Assembly (NCBI GenBank): GCA_026129135.1
Contig: JAHCIQ010000002.1
Location: forward strand, 798,791 to 862,790
DNA: 64,000 nt
DNA from: Cyanobacteria bacterium TGS_CYA1
Lineage (GTDB): Bacteria; Cyanobacteriota; Vampirovibrionia; Obscuribacterales; Obscuribacteraceae
Direction of reading: 5' to 3'
The notes below the pieces were generated by a model, which ran no database searches, was not told the DNA's origin, and saw nothing but the letters and a program-made list of their open reading frames with translations. The position numbers and the translations under genes are program-made. Positions within the stretch are counted from its first letter, which is position 1; every line of letters starts with the position of its first letter. Positions 30,251 to 39,395 of the stretch are shown one piece after another.

Positions 30251-31404
30251 GCTGAGCCGTCCTCGGATATGAGCATGTCTAAATTCATTTGCATTGCAGG
30301 AACGGTTCTTCCCAGATGCTGGTACGCTTTTGGCGTAGCCATACGCCCTCTTGAGGTACGTTGAATCAAACCGCCTTGGATCAAGAACGGCTCGTAAACG
30401 TCTTCTACAGTTTCGCTGTCTTCACCTATGGTGGCTGCCAGAGCATCGAGTCCAACCGGACCGCCATTATAAGTTTCGATCATAATTTCAAGCAATCGTC
30501 TGTCTGTAGCATCAAGACCCAGTTTGTCCACTTGATACGAATCAAGCGCCTCATGAGCTATAGCGACAGTTATCCTGTCATAATTTTTGTAGTGGACATA
30601 ATCGCGCACGAGTCTAATTAGTCGATTAGCAATTCTAGGTGTACCTCGAGCTCGTCCTGCAATCACGGCAACAGCGTCATCATCTATTTTCAAGTTAAAC
30701 AAATTGCACGCGCGTTTTACAATCAAGGACAATTCTTCCAGAGTGTAGAAATCGAGCCTGTGTACGAATCCAAAACGATCGCGCAAAGCTTTGGAAATAC
30801 GACCAGCCTTTGTGGTGGCACCAATCAAAGTAAAGCGCGGAATCGGCAGGCGCAAAGTTCTCGTGGCATGCCCCTTGCCCGAAGTGATATCCACCATGAA
30901 GTCTTCGATTGCCGGATAAAGCAATTCTTCGGCGATTTTATTGAGACGGTGAATTTCATCTATGAATAAAACGTCTTTGTGTTCGAGCTGGTGCAATAAG
31001 CCAATGATGTCGCGTGGACGCTCGAGGCTTGGGCCGGATGATACGTGGATTCGAGCGCCCATTTCATTTGCAAGAATTCGCGCAAGAGTAGTTTTTCCAA
31101 GCCCTGGAGGACCGTATAAAAGAACATGGTCTAAAGGCTCGCCCCGACTCTTCGCCGCTTCCAAAGACATTTCGAAGAGACTTTTCAGTCTCGATTGCCC
31201 GATATATTCTTTGAGCGATTCTGGTCTCAAATTCAAGTCGGCTTTTTTGTCGGTATTCGTTTCTTTCGAACTAACCACCGACGAACGCTCGACTTGCCCA
31301 GTGGCTGGGGCTTTGGTCTTGCCTGAGTCGCGTTTTGAAGGTTCGGCATCGCTTCTAAGAATTGCCAAAAAAGAATTCCTCAGTATTTCCGGTTCGATTC
31401 CCAC
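30247..31404 (-). CDS. ruvB: Holliday junction branch migration helicase RuvB
   Basis: This 385-residue AAA+ motor drives branch migration of Holliday junctions with RuvA. It shows RPESLKEYIGQ at the start of the conserved core, Walker A YGPPGLGKTTLA, Walker B LFIDEIHRLN, the sensor region LIGATTKAGRIS, and the C-terminal winged helix. The GTG at 31404 gives an unusually long charged N-terminal tail of about 55 residues, overlapping the 3' end of galE by 25 bases. A shorter start is possible but no clear Shine-Dalgarno decides it. ruvA and ruvC are not adjacent. Confidence 0.93.
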   Translation of the reverse strand: MGIEPEILRNSFLAILRSDAEPSKRDSGKTKAPATGQVERSSVVSSKETNTDKKADLNLRPESLKEYIGQSRLKSLFEMSLEAAKSRGEPLDHVLLYGPPGLGKTTLARILANEMGARIHVSSGPSLERPRDIIGLLHQLEHKDVLFIDEIHRLNKIAEELLYPAIEDFMVDITSGKGHATRTLRLPIPRFTLIGATTKAGRISKALRDRFGFVHRLDFYTLEELSLIVKRACNLFNLKIDDDAVAVIAGRARGTPRIANRLIRLVRDYVHYKNYDRITVAIAHEALDSYQVDKLGLDATDRRLLEIMIETYNGGPVGLDALAATIGEDSETVEDVYEPFLIQGGLIQRTSRGRMATPKAYQHLGRTVPAMQMNLDMLISEDGSA

Positions 31405-32378
31405 TTCCAGGCAGTGGACACAATTGAATCAAGATCATACTTTGGTTGCCAACCAAGTACAAACCTTGCTTTTGAACAATCAGCAAGCAAACTAGCGGGA
31501 TCTCCCGGGCGTCGTTTTGCCATTTTCACATTGATGCTTCTGCCCGAAACGCTTTGACACACTTCAATGACGTCTTTTACCGAAGCGCCACTTGACGTTC
31601 CCAGATTAATTTCATGACTTACAGTCTCGTTTAAAATTAACTCAAGTGCGCTCAAATGAGCATCTGCTAAGTCATTTACATGCACATAATCTCGAATACA
31701 AGTACCGTCGCTTGTTTCATAGTCATCGCCAAAAATCTGCAAAGTGTCTCGCTTACCCAGCGCCGTCTGGAGCGCAAGCGGAATGATATGAGTTTCAGGG
31801 TCATGGCTTTCGCCAATCTCACCTGAATCATCGGCACCAGATGCGTTGAAGTAGCGAAGAGTCACATAGGACCAGTTGCTTGCAATATGAAGGGCTCGAA
31901 GCGCCAGTTCGACCATGTATTTAGTGGTGCCGTAAACGCTAATCGGACTTTGTCTGTGGTCTTCGGTAATGGGCATCTCTTTTGGCACGCCATATGTGGT
32001 GCAACTAGATGAGAAAATGAGCTTATTTACCTTGGCTTCTTCCATTGCCTTGAAAAGGTTGAGGGTGCTTATGACGTTGTTTTCAAAGTATTTGAACGGC
32101 TTTTCCATCGACTCGCCCACATAGGCACAGGCAGCAAAATGGATAACTGCCTCAATTTTGTGATCGATTAGTAATCGTTTTACAAGCTCGAAGTCGCCCG
32201 TACTTCCCTGGACAAAATGGACGCCTGAATAAAGTGACTCTTTGTGTCCTTCACTCATGTCGTCCAGACCCACAATATAGGCACCCGTATGCCTTTGCGC
32301 CAATCGCCTAACCAAGTGGCTGCCGATATATCCGGCCGCCCCCGTAACCAAAACTCGCAATTTATTGGCACCTCGCAT
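31380..32378 (-). CDS. galE: UDP-glucose 4-epimerase
   Basis: This roughly 332-residue short-chain dehydrogenase-type epimerase interconverts UDP-glucose and UDP-galactose for surface polysaccharides. The NAD-binding motif is VTGAAGYIGSHLVRRL. The catalytic Ser/Tyr/Lys lie in SSSCTTYG and YGTTKYM, and the substrate region includes YFNASGADDSGEIGE. The ATG at 32376-32378 is preferred over a TTG directly before it. It heads the minus-strand galE-ruvB-yibEF-cdsA run and diverges from pgpH across about 118 bases. Confidence 0.92.
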   Translation of the reverse strand: MRGANKLRVLVTGAAGYIGSHLVRRLAQRHTGAYIVGLDDMSEGHKESLYSGVHFVQGSTGDFELVKRLLIDHKIEAVIHFAACAYVGESMEKPFKYFENNVISTLNLFKAMEEAKVNKLIFSSSCTTYGVPKEMPITEDHRQSPISVYGTTKYMVELALRALHIASNWSYVTLRYFNASGADDSGEIGESHDPETHIIPLALQTALGKRDTLQIFGDDYETSDGTCIRDYVHVNDLADAHLSALELILNETVSHEINLGTSSGASVKDVIEVCQSVSGRSINVKMAKRRPGDPASLLADCSKARFVLGWQPKYDLDSIVSTAWKWESNRKY

Positions 32379-32496
32379 CAATTTTTCGCATATTTCATAT
32401 AAGAATACCTAATAGGTGGAAAATACAGATAAGCTCTTGTTATCTAAACTTTCTAAGTATTCAAAAATTAAGTAGCTACTCGATCACTTTCAAATC

Positions 32497-35109
32497 TTGC
32501 AAAAAGCACCCACGAGCACCATAGACAACAGTCCTAACGAAAACAGGCAGGAGCATAGAGACAATGTTCGAGGCGAAGCGCTGCCCGAGGGTGGTGAGTT
32601 TTTAGCCTGGATATTGACCATTGTCACAGGCTCCTTCTTCATTTTTGTGGCTCTCACCTGCACCATTTTTTTCAACCGGACCATAGAATCAGGCACTATC
32701 GCCGGGCTTGAAATCAAAGCACCGCGCAGCGTAACCGTAGTCGATTCGCACGCTACAGAAGAAGCGATGCAAACAGCCAAGCATTTCGTGGTCCCTGTAT
32801 TCCAGGAAGACTACAGCAAAGACAAAGACACGCAGGCAAAACTCGACCAATTCGTCGACTTGGTGAAACGCTTACAAAACGCCGGTATTAAGCCCAATCC
32901 CGAACTAAATTTAAGTGCAGAAGAACAAATATCAATTTTAGGGATGGAGCAATCGAGATTCGAAACTGCAATAAACGAACTAAAAGTCAAAGTAAAATCA
33001 CCCACTCCTGAACCTAATAACTCACAAAAAGCTAAAGGCAAAAGAAAAAATAAAGCACAAGTAAAAGTGCCGACTTTCGACCCGTCTTTGACCTTAAACA
33101 ATCAAAGACAACAAATTGCCAACCTCAAACTTTATCCAGACAAATTCCCGACTAAAGAAGCGCTTTTCGTTGCCTTGAGCCTAGCGCCAGAAAACATTGA
33201 CTCATTTTCAAACGAAATAAATGATGCTTTGAAATCGCTCAGCAAGGCGTTTAAGCGTTTTCCAGTCGAGCACAAATCGTTCTGGAAAAATACTGTGTTT
33301 GAATTTCTGCCAGAATCATGGTCTCTTAATCTGCGCAAAAACATGTCCAGCGTCATCTCACACGCACTAGAGCCCAACCTCGCCATCGACCCCATAGCGA
33401 CCAAGCAAAAAGCAGATTCTGCTGCGCGCGGCATCACACCCGTAGTCAAAAACTACAAAGAAGGCGACATCCTGGTCAGAAAGGGTGAAGTCGTAAGCGA
33501 AGAAATGGCAAAAACATTTCATAACCTGGGCATCGCAAGAGAAATGAGCTTGCCTCTGCTCATCGCTTTATCAAGCACCGCTATAGCAGCCATGTTCTTT
33601 ACCGCGCTCGTTCTTTTCCACTACGAACCTCGCCATTTCTTCTCGTCCAATTCACTAAGTCTCATGTTTTCGCTCGTCATCGTCGCCTTATTATCTGCAA
33701 GCACTTTCGGGCGAGACTATCCGCAATTCGTGCCACTACCTGCGGCAGCACTAAATCTGGCAATATTTTTTGGCAGACGAGTTTCGCTTGCAGTAATTAT
33801 TCCATTGATGATATTAGTTGCAGTCAACGGATTGCTCGATATCAACCACTTGATGGCGCTGGGATTTGCATCTCTGGCAGCTATTTTTGCTTACTCGCGT
33901 CACAGACATTTGACCGTCACCGGATTTTTGGTAGGCATTGCCCAGGCCGTAGGATTCACTTTGTCTTTGACTCTCATTCATATAATGCCTGATATTCCCC
34001 AATTCTTGTCGATGTTTGGAACAGCCCCGCTTACATTGCCAGCCGGAACCAATCTGCAAGATAATCTCTTTCCGTCTATTACTCAAATATCTCAGTCTGC
34101 ATTGTTCGAGTTTTTCGCAGGACTTGCACTTGCCATTCTTGCCATTGGCGTGATGCCATTTTTAGAAGACATTTTTGGTCTCGTCACACCTCAAAGACTG
34201 GCTGAATTAGCCGAAGCAGACCAACCACTTTTAAAAGAACTGGAAGAAAAGGCACCAGGTACTTATCAGCACAGTTTAGCCGTAGCGAACCTTGCGGAAG
34301 CTGGAGCCAAAGCAATCAAAGCAGATGTGGTGCTCGTAAGAGCAGGTGCGATGTATCACGACGTTGGCAAAATGGTCAAACCAAAATTGTTCATCGAAAA
34401 TCAGTTAGGCGCCAAAAACCCACATGACTCGATGACTCCAGAAGACAGTCGCGATGTAGTGCTTGCCCACGTAACAGACGGGCTTGAACTAGCTCGCAAA
34501 TATGCGCTACCAAAAGCGGTGCGCGATTTCATTCCGATGCACCAGGGCACCACTCTGATGGCATACTTTTATAGCAAAGCCATTCAGCGCGACGGCAAAG
34601 AAAATGTCGATGCCATGTTCTACCGATACCCAGGACCCAAGCCGTCTTCAAAAGAAACAGCGATAGTCATGCTTGCAGACGTCTCTGAAGCCGTAACCCA
34701 CAGCATGAAAGATCCAAGCGAAGAAGAAGTGGATGTAGCAATTTCGCGCGTGTTCGAAAACCGATGGGACGACGGTCAATTCGATGAATCTACCCTTACC
34801 CATGACGAACTGGAACAGGTCAAACTTGCATTCGTAAGAGTCTGGCGTACACTGCACCACGAACGTCTAAAATATCCTTCCACAACGACAGGTCGCATGG
34901 CAATACCTGGAGAATCGCTTGAAGAACGCGACTCGACCAAAAACGAAAACATTCCAAAACCAGAGACACAAAGCAACGAGAATCAAAAGCAAGAGCAAGA
35001 GCACGAGCACGAACCCGAAGATTCCTGCCACTTGAACGCTATGCCTATAGACGGCATGGATTTGAGCGAACCAGAACCACGTCAGCATAGAGGCGAAAGC
35101 TGTTCTTGA
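32497..35109 (+). CDS. pgpH: 7TM-HD c-di-AMP phosphodiesterase PgpH
   Basis: This 870-residue protein matches the PgpH/YqfF family, which hydrolyses cyclic di-AMP. The first membrane segment (about 30-55) is followed by an extracytoplasmic 7TMR-HDED domain (about 70-330) and seven membrane segments (about 350-560). A cytoplasmic HD domain carries PGTYQHSL and the metal-binding MYHDVGKM (about residue 618), then DSRDVVLAHVTDG. The C-terminal 60 residues are Glu/Gln/His-rich and probably disordered. The first 20-30 residues are also polar, so the exact start is uncertain. With cdaA at 51 kb, this window encodes both synthesis and removal of c-di-AMP. Confidence 0.9.
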   Translation: MQKAPTSTIDNSPNENRQEHRDNVRGEALPEGGEFLAWILTIVTGSFFIFVALTCTIFFNRTIESGTIAGLEIKAPRSVTVVDSHATEEAMQTAKHFVVPVFQEDYSKDKDTQAKLDQFVDLVKRLQNAGIKPNPELNLSAEEQISILGMEQSRFETAINELKVKVKSPTPEPNNSQKAKGKRKNKAQVKVPTFDPSLTLNNQRQQIANLKLYPDKFPTKEALFVALSLAPENIDSFSNEINDALKSLSKAFKRFPVEHKSFWKNTVFEFLPESWSLNLRKNMSSVISHALEPNLAIDPIATKQKADSAARGITPVVKNYKEGDILVRKGEVVSEEMAKTFHNLGIAREMSLPLLIALSSTAIAAMFFTALVLFHYEPRHFFSSNSLSLMFSLVIVALLSASTFGRDYPQFVPLPAAALNLAIFFGRRVSLAVIIPLMILVAVNGLLDINHLMALGFASLAAIFAYSRHRHLTVTGFLVGIAQAVGFTLSLTLIHIMPDIPQFLSMFGTAPLTLPAGTNLQDNLFPSITQISQSALFEFFAGLALAILAIGVMPFLEDIFGLVTPQRLAELAEADQPLLKELEEKAPGTYQHSLAVANLAEAGAKAIKADVVLVRAGAMYHDVGKMVKPKLFIENQLGAKNPHDSMTPEDSRDVVLAHVTDGLELARKYALPKAVRDFIPMHQGTTLMAYFYSKAIQRDGKENVDAMFYRYPGPKPSSKETAIVMLADVSEAVTHSMKDPSEEEVDVAISRVFENRWDDGQFDESTLTHDELEQVKLAFVRVWRTLHHERLKYPSTTTGRMAIPGESLEERDSTKNENIPKPETQSNENQKQEQEHEHEPEDSCHLNAMPIDGMDLSEPEPRQHRGESCS

Positions 35110-35144
35110 GCTAAAGGCTTTATGCATCAATGATTCTGAGATAG

Positions 35145-35458
35145 TCGAGGTTTATAGAAGACTTGGCCTTCAGGTCATTTCTTTTTTCAATGCAAGGAAA
35201 ATATGAAGAATCTCTGCAACTTGCACATCAAGCAGAAGAGCTAGGTACAAAGTCTAGTCTAACAGTAGGTACGCTCTGGCTTTGGAAAAACTCAATAGAG
35301 TAATCGAACTTGATCAATACAATCGAGAAGCTTATGGAAACAGAGCGTTGGTATATCGAGCGTTAAACGAACCTATAAAGGCAGAAGCCGACGAGGAGAT
35401 TGCGATCAAATTTGGATTTGAACTAGTCCACGCGAAAGAAATTAGCTATTTGGCATAA
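35145..35458 (+). pseudogene. Frameshifted TPR protein remnant
   Basis: Two plus-strand frames together encode one tetratricopeptide-repeat fragment. The first reads MQGKYEESLQLAHQAEELG from about 35190 and stops near 35302. The second frame continues from about 35274 with ALEKLNRVIELDQYNREAYG and AEADEEIAIKFGFE to a stop at 35456-35458. A single frameshift near 35265-35280 explains the break. No start codon or upstream TPR portion is evident, so the gene is also 5'-truncated. Its end overlaps the convergent higA-like gene by 13 bases. Confidence 0.7.
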
Positions 35459-35862
35459 ATCTTAGGAAGAAACGCCGCTGGTGTTACTTTGAAATACATT
35501 CCAAGCTTGAGGCAATGTTCTTTTGTAAGTTCTCTCTTGCCTGACACTAATTCACTCATGACACCAGATGAAGTGCCCAAAATGGCCTGCATGTCTACTT
35601 GTCTAAGTCCATGGTCCTTCATGAACGACTGCAAAAGCTTATGAGGTGGCAGTTCCTCTATTTCAAGAGCGTGATGCTTCTTCTCATACTTCTCGATTTC
35701 ATCAAGCAAAACTTCCAAATAACCCTTTTCGTCCAAAGCAAGTGGTTCTTTTCTAAGCATCAAACTCTGTGCAATCGAATGCGCTTTGTCTAAATGAGCA
35801 ACATTTTTTATTGGCATCAAAGGAAAGCGTTCGATAAGGTCCCTATATTTTTTCGTTACCAT
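35446..35862 (-). CDS. higA: HigA-type antitoxin, helix-turn-helix
   Basis: This 138-residue protein matches HigA-family antitoxins. An N-terminal helical region of about 75 residues (HLDKAHSIAQSLML) is followed by an XRE helix-turn-helix domain (LLQSFMKDHGLRQVDMQAILG, then SELVSGKRELTKEH). HigA neutralises the HigB mRNA interferase and represses the operon. The upstream higB frame overlaps it by seven bases in the usual higBA order, but that toxin lacks a start codon. HigA may therefore survive as an orphan antitoxin. Confidence 0.8.
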   Translation of the reverse strand: MVTKKYRDLIERFPLMPIKNVAHLDKAHSIAQSLMLRKEPLALDEKGYLEVLLDEIEKYEKKHHALEIEELPPHKLLQSFMKDHGLRQVDMQAILGTSSGVMSELVSGKRELTKEHCLKLGMYFKVTPAAFLPKIYAK

Positions 35863-36128
35863 CGAAAGTTCTCCTTGTCGTACTCAGCGTGAGTCATCAG
35901 TTTCAGTACGTATACTTTTTCGTTTTCTATCCAAACCATAGCCGCCATCCGAAAGTTGTTGCCGCCAATATTGAAAATGAATTTTTGATCTCCTAGATGA
36001 TCTGCGCTGTTGAAAGTTTTCTGTACATCAGAATTATTTTTCCACTGAGCAGCTCTGGTTTTCAGAATCCAATCATTTAGTGGAGCTTCGGCATCAGCAT
36101 GTTCTTCAATGAACTGTCGGCATAGAGG
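35856..36128 (-). pseudogene. higB: HigB-type toxin lacking its start (truncated)
   Basis: A minus-strand frame of about 90 codons encodes the HigB toxin family: RQFIEEHADAEAPLNDW, then AAQWKNNSDVQKTFNSADH, FNIGGNNFRMA and LMTHAEYDKENF. It ends seven bases inside higA. The frame is closed immediately upstream by a TAG, with only three codons before the RQFIEEH segment. The usual first residues of the family (a Met followed by a short strand, roughly ten residues) are missing, and no in-frame ATG, GTG or TTG is near. I read this as a 5'-truncated gene. Loss by a junction with the adjacent coiled-coil gene is one explanation. Confidence 0.7.
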
Positions 36129-36132
36129 CTAG

Positions 36133-36786
36133 TTAAATCTTCGCTTCTTTTTTCTTCTCGACGGCACGACGCATCTTATCGAGCGATATGCGACGTAGGT
36201 CCAGCTGACGCCATTCTTCGCTTATGGACTGACGTTGTCTGTCTAAGGGAAGTCGTTTGAGTTCTAGTTCGCGTTCTTGCTCGTCGATTACTTGACGCTC
36301 TTTTTCGAGCGGCAGTTTTTCTTCCTGCACTGTGTGGCGCAATTTATCTAGAGCCGTGCGCTTCTCGTCCAGCATTTGTCGTTGCTTGTCGTAAGCTACA
36401 CGTTGCTCTTCGAGCACCTGACGCTGCTTATCGAGAGCTATTCGACTTTCATCGATTTCGCGCTCGCGCTTGCGAAAAGGCATCATTGCAAGATCGAGCT
36501 GAACCCGCTTTTCATGTAACTGTGAGCGTTGCTCATCGAGCTTGTTTCTGGGCTCTTCCAGTCTCAATCTTTTTTCTTCCAGACTTTGTCTCTGGTCATC
36601 GAGTTCTTCACGCTTTTCTTTGAGATATTTCAGTTGAGCTTCGGGATTGCCTTCTGGCACGACGAGTATAGTCATAGACTGACTTTCGTCTTTAGAAGTC
36701 TGGTCATCTTCGGAAGCGGCTCTTGCTTGCGATATAGATGATGCAATTGCAAAAGTGGTGGCAAGTAGCAGTATTGTTTTTATCAT
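36133..36786 (-). CDS. Secreted coiled-coil protein with heptad-like repeats
   Basis: This 217-residue protein has a signal peptide (about residues 1-23, cleavage near ARA) and then a nearly continuous coiled coil from about residue 50 to the end. The coil is made of many seven-residue units of the form L-D/E-x-Q/K-R-x-x (LDEQRSQ, LHEKRVQ, LDKQRQV, LEEQRVA, YDKQRQM, LDEKRTA). There is no recognisable enzyme domain. It follows the MshEN-repeat gene by two bases, so the two are probably co-translated. An elongated periplasmic spacer or structural rod is a reasonable guess. Confidence 0.75.
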   Translation of the reverse strand: MIKTILLLATTFAIASSISQARAASEDDQTSKDESQSMTILVVPEGNPEAQLKYLKEKREELDDQRQSLEEKRLRLEEPRNKLDEQRSQLHEKRVQLDLAMMPFRKREREIDESRIALDKQRQVLEEQRVAYDKQRQMLDEKRTALDKLRHTVQEEKLPLEKERQVIDEQERELELKRLPLDRQRQSISEEWRQLDLRRISLDKMRRAVEKKKEAKI

Positions 36787-36788
36787 CG

Positions 36789-38000
36789 CTATTTATTTTC
36801 CTTCAGACGTGTCCGCTGAGTTTTACCGTTGAGGTACAAGACCTCATCAATTGGCATCGACGCATTATGCGCCTGCTCCAGATACAAAATGGCTTCCTGC
36901 TCGCTAATTATGGCAAGCTTCACAAGTTGAGTGGCACGCAAAGCAGTATAGACAGTATCTGCCGACACACCATTGCCGATGAGCTCTTTTGCCACATACG
37001 AGACCTGGTTGTAGTTTACAGCAAGGCGCTCGGTTATCGAATTTGGTAATTTTTCTTTTTCAATTATGGAGGCGCTTGCAAGCAATTCGATAAGCTCGAC
37101 TGCATGATTGGTGTCGAGCGAAAGGGTGTAAGACTCGGCGCATGCTTGCTCTAGACCAATGCTCTTGCTGTAAACAGCTTCGAGTGCACGAGCCATTGTC
37201 TTTTCGTCGATTGTAGAATTATCGAGCATTTCTTGCAGAGAGACCACTGCAAGTATGAGGTTTTCATTGAAAGTCCTGCTTTGAATTAAAGTCGCACCAA
37301 GTGTGGTGCTGCTCAGTGCTGATGCAAGCAGAGAATCACGCAACTGACGCTCGCTCAATCCACAATGTTCGACCAATAGCGCACCCATGAGTGGGGTATT
37401 TTTCAAATTGCGTGCCCGATATCCAGCATTAGATGGCAGCTTGGCCAATGTATTTTCGCGCTTGTGTGCGGCAACGAGCGCTTGTATGCCTTGCTCGCGT
37501 GTCATCTGATTTTTGCGGATGCATTGTTGGACTAAAAGCGCTTTGCTTATTATGGTCTGTGAAACAAAACCGCGTTGACAGAGCACGTGTCCAAGCGGAA
37601 GTGATGTCTTTTTGGCAGATTCCAGACAGGTATTGATCAAAGAATCGTTTGCGATATGGCTATCATAAAGTAATTGACCAAGCTTGTTGGTTTCGCGATC
37701 TTCAGGCTGCAAAACTTTGGCTTCTTTGAAGGCTTCGCTCAAATCGAGCTTTTTCTCAAAAGCAGTCTGCATCACTTGCACAGCAGCTTCGAGCGTGAGC
37801 AACCCATCATTAACCATATACTGCAAATCGACAGCATTGCGCAATTGCAAATCATCGAGACACCCGGACAACACAAGCACTTTACCAAGTGGCAGACCTT
37901 TATTTTCGTATTTGACCAGAGCATCTGCAATTAACGACGAACTCACTACATTTGCATGCATGAGCAAATCGCCGATTCTCAAATGATTTTGGTCTTGCAT
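36789..38000 (-). CDS. Tandem MshEN-like repeat protein (A)
   Basis: This 403-residue protein consists of repeated units like the N-terminal domain of GspE/MshE ATPases but has no ATPase domain. Recognisable units are RIGDLLMHANVVSSSLIADAL paired with LPLGKVLVLSGCLDDLQL, LGQLLYDSHIANDSLINTCL with LPLGHVLCQRGFVSQTII, and MGALLVEHCGLSERQLRDSL with TTLGATLIQSRTFNENLI. A fourth unit is weaker. In MshE such paired motifs bind cyclic di-GMP; binding here is inferred. It starts on the stop of rsmD (TAATG overlap) and is followed by the coiled-coil gene. A second protein of the same design lies at 41.3-42.5 kb. Confidence 0.7.
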   Translation of the reverse strand: MQDQNHLRIGDLLMHANVVSSSLIADALVKYENKGLPLGKVLVLSGCLDDLQLRNAVDLQYMVNDGLLTLEAAVQVMQTAFEKKLDLSEAFKEAKVLQPEDRETNKLGQLLYDSHIANDSLINTCLESAKKTSLPLGHVLCQRGFVSQTIISKALLVQQCIRKNQMTREQGIQALVAAHKRENTLAKLPSNAGYRARNLKNTPLMGALLVEHCGLSERQLRDSLLASALSSTTLGATLIQSRTFNENLILAVVSLQEMLDNSTIDEKTMARALEAVYSKSIGLEQACAESYTLSLDTNHAVELIELLASASIIEKEKLPNSITERLAVNYNQVSYVAKELIGNGVSADTVYTALRATQLVKLAIISEQEAILYLEQAHNASMPIDEVLYLNGKTQRTRLKENK

Positions 38001-38593
38001 TAACGGTCTCCGGTAGTGACTTCGATTTTGAAGAATGACACGCTCGTTTGTCCATAATCGCGCTTATCGTAACTAGCCAATTTGCCGTAAGGCATCGGAC
38101 GAAGTGCGTCTCTGGTGTTTGCGTGTTCGATTATAAGGATACCGTCTTGCGCCAGTAAACCGTTGCTTTCAATCAATTGCACGAGCGTTTGCATAAGTGG
38201 ATTCTTATACGGCGGGTCGGCATAAATTATGTCAAAAACACAATTTTTCTCAGATTTTGTGCCATATTTTGCCAGTTTTGCAATCTCATACTTCACATCG
38301 CCGACTCTTAAATCGCCTTGAAAAGAGAATTGAGTTAAGGTCTTTTGCAAAGCTTTCGATAAATTGGGATTCATCTCCACCGACACAAGAGCGCCTGCGC
38401 CGCGACTCAAGGCTTCAAGACCCATTATTCCGGTGCCGGCGAACAAATCCAGAAATCGGGCGCCCTGCACCTTTTGCCCCAGAATGTTAAAGATTGATTG
38501 CCGCACTTTGGACGCGGTTGGGCGCACATTATCGGCGCTGGGGCTTGATACCAGCCTGCCTCGTGCTTCTCCACCTGTTACGCGCAATGACAT
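38000..38593 (-). CDS. rsmD: 16S rRNA (guanine966-N2)-methyltransferase RsmD
   Basis: This roughly 197-residue methyltransferase modifies G966 of 16S rRNA. It shows the start-proximal LRVTGGEARGRLV, VRPTASKVRQSIFNIL, the SAM-binding FLDLFAGTGIMGLEALSRGA, and the catalytic DPPY motif (IIYADPPYKNP). I chose the ATG at 38593 because the conserved RsmD N-terminus begins directly after it; an upstream start at 38638 would add 15 residues with no similarity. It is divergent from nusB, and its stop overlaps the start of the MshEN-repeat gene. Confidence 0.92.
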   Translation of the reverse strand: MSLRVTGGEARGRLVSSPSADNVRPTASKVRQSIFNILGQKVQGARFLDLFAGTGIMGLEALSRGAGALVSVEMNPNLSKALQKTLTQFSFQGDLRVGDVKYEIAKLAKYGTKSEKNCVFDIIYADPPYKNPLMQTLVQLIESNGLLAQDGILIIEHANTRDALRPMPYGKLASYDKRDYGQTSVSFFKIEVTTGDR

Positions 38594-38648
38594 TACATAA
38601 TTGTACAAGCTTGAGCATGTTATATTGAAGGTCTTCAATAGGTCATTT

Positions 38649-39395
38649 ATGTCAAGACGAATTGCTCGCGAAATCGCCGTAATGCTCCTGAGTCAGGTAG
38701 CAAAAGATCAGAACATGCTCAATAAAAAAGAGCTGGAAGAACTGGTCGCAAACTCTATTTTTATGCTCAGCGACCACGCCAAGACGCTTATCAGCGACGT
38801 GGCTAAGGACATCGAAAAGATGTCGGAAGAGGTCAAACTGGTCGAAATCGAAGACGAGACCAATGCCAAGCTCACACACTCGACCGTTCCTGTCAAAGTG
38901 ACCACGCGCGATTTGATAGATAAGCTTGAAAGACTCGAACTTGCAGTCAATATGCTTTCTGAATCGCTCGATATTCCAGAACTAGCACTACATAGCGGTG
39001 GCACCAAATTCCAGAGCACATGCAAGAAGTGTAAGCATACTCAAGAAGTCAGTTTGAGGCGCGATGACAAGTCGCAAGTACGCGAATTTGCAGTCACTTT
39101 GCTGCAGACTTATTTCCAGCATCAAAAAGAAGTAGACGAGCGCATTCGCGAAGCCAAAGCAAAATGGAAAATGGAGCGCATGGTCGGTATTGACCGTGAC
39201 ATTTTGCGTCTTGCTATTACCGAAGCCTTTTATATGCACGACATTCCAGTCAAAGTTGCTATTAACGAGGCTGTTGAATTGTGTAATTTATTTGCTGACA
39301 AAAAAGCTGCCAGCTTTGTAAATGGCGTTCTATCAGACTTGTACGAGCCAGCCAACGAATTCAGACTGCAAAATGCCGAGGAAGTGGCGCTATGA
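38649..39395 (+). CDS. nusB: Transcription antitermination protein NusB with large insertion
   Basis: This roughly 248-residue NusB binds boxA RNA with S10 (NusE) and promotes rRNA antitermination. The N-terminal SRRIAREIAVMLLSQ and the C-terminal WKMERMVGIDRDILRLAITE and KVAINEAVELCNLFADKKA are clear NusB segments. Between them sits an extra region of about 90 residues containing a CKKC pair (about residue 127). E. coli NusB has only about 139 residues; cyanobacterial NusB is also longer. The ATG at 38649 directly precedes conserved sequence, with AGGTC about eight bases upstream. The stop overlaps ftsY by four bases. Confidence 0.85.
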   Translation: MSRRIAREIAVMLLSQVAKDQNMLNKKELEELVANSIFMLSDHAKTLISDVAKDIEKMSEEVKLVEIEDETNAKLTHSTVPVKVTTRDLIDKLERLELAVNMLSESLDIPELALHSGGTKFQSTCKKCKHTQEVSLRRDDKSQVREFAVTLLQTYFQHQKEVDERIREAKAKWKMERMVGIDRDILRLAITEAFYMHDIPVKVAINEAVELCNLFADKKAASFVNGVLSDLYEPANEFRLQNAEEVAL

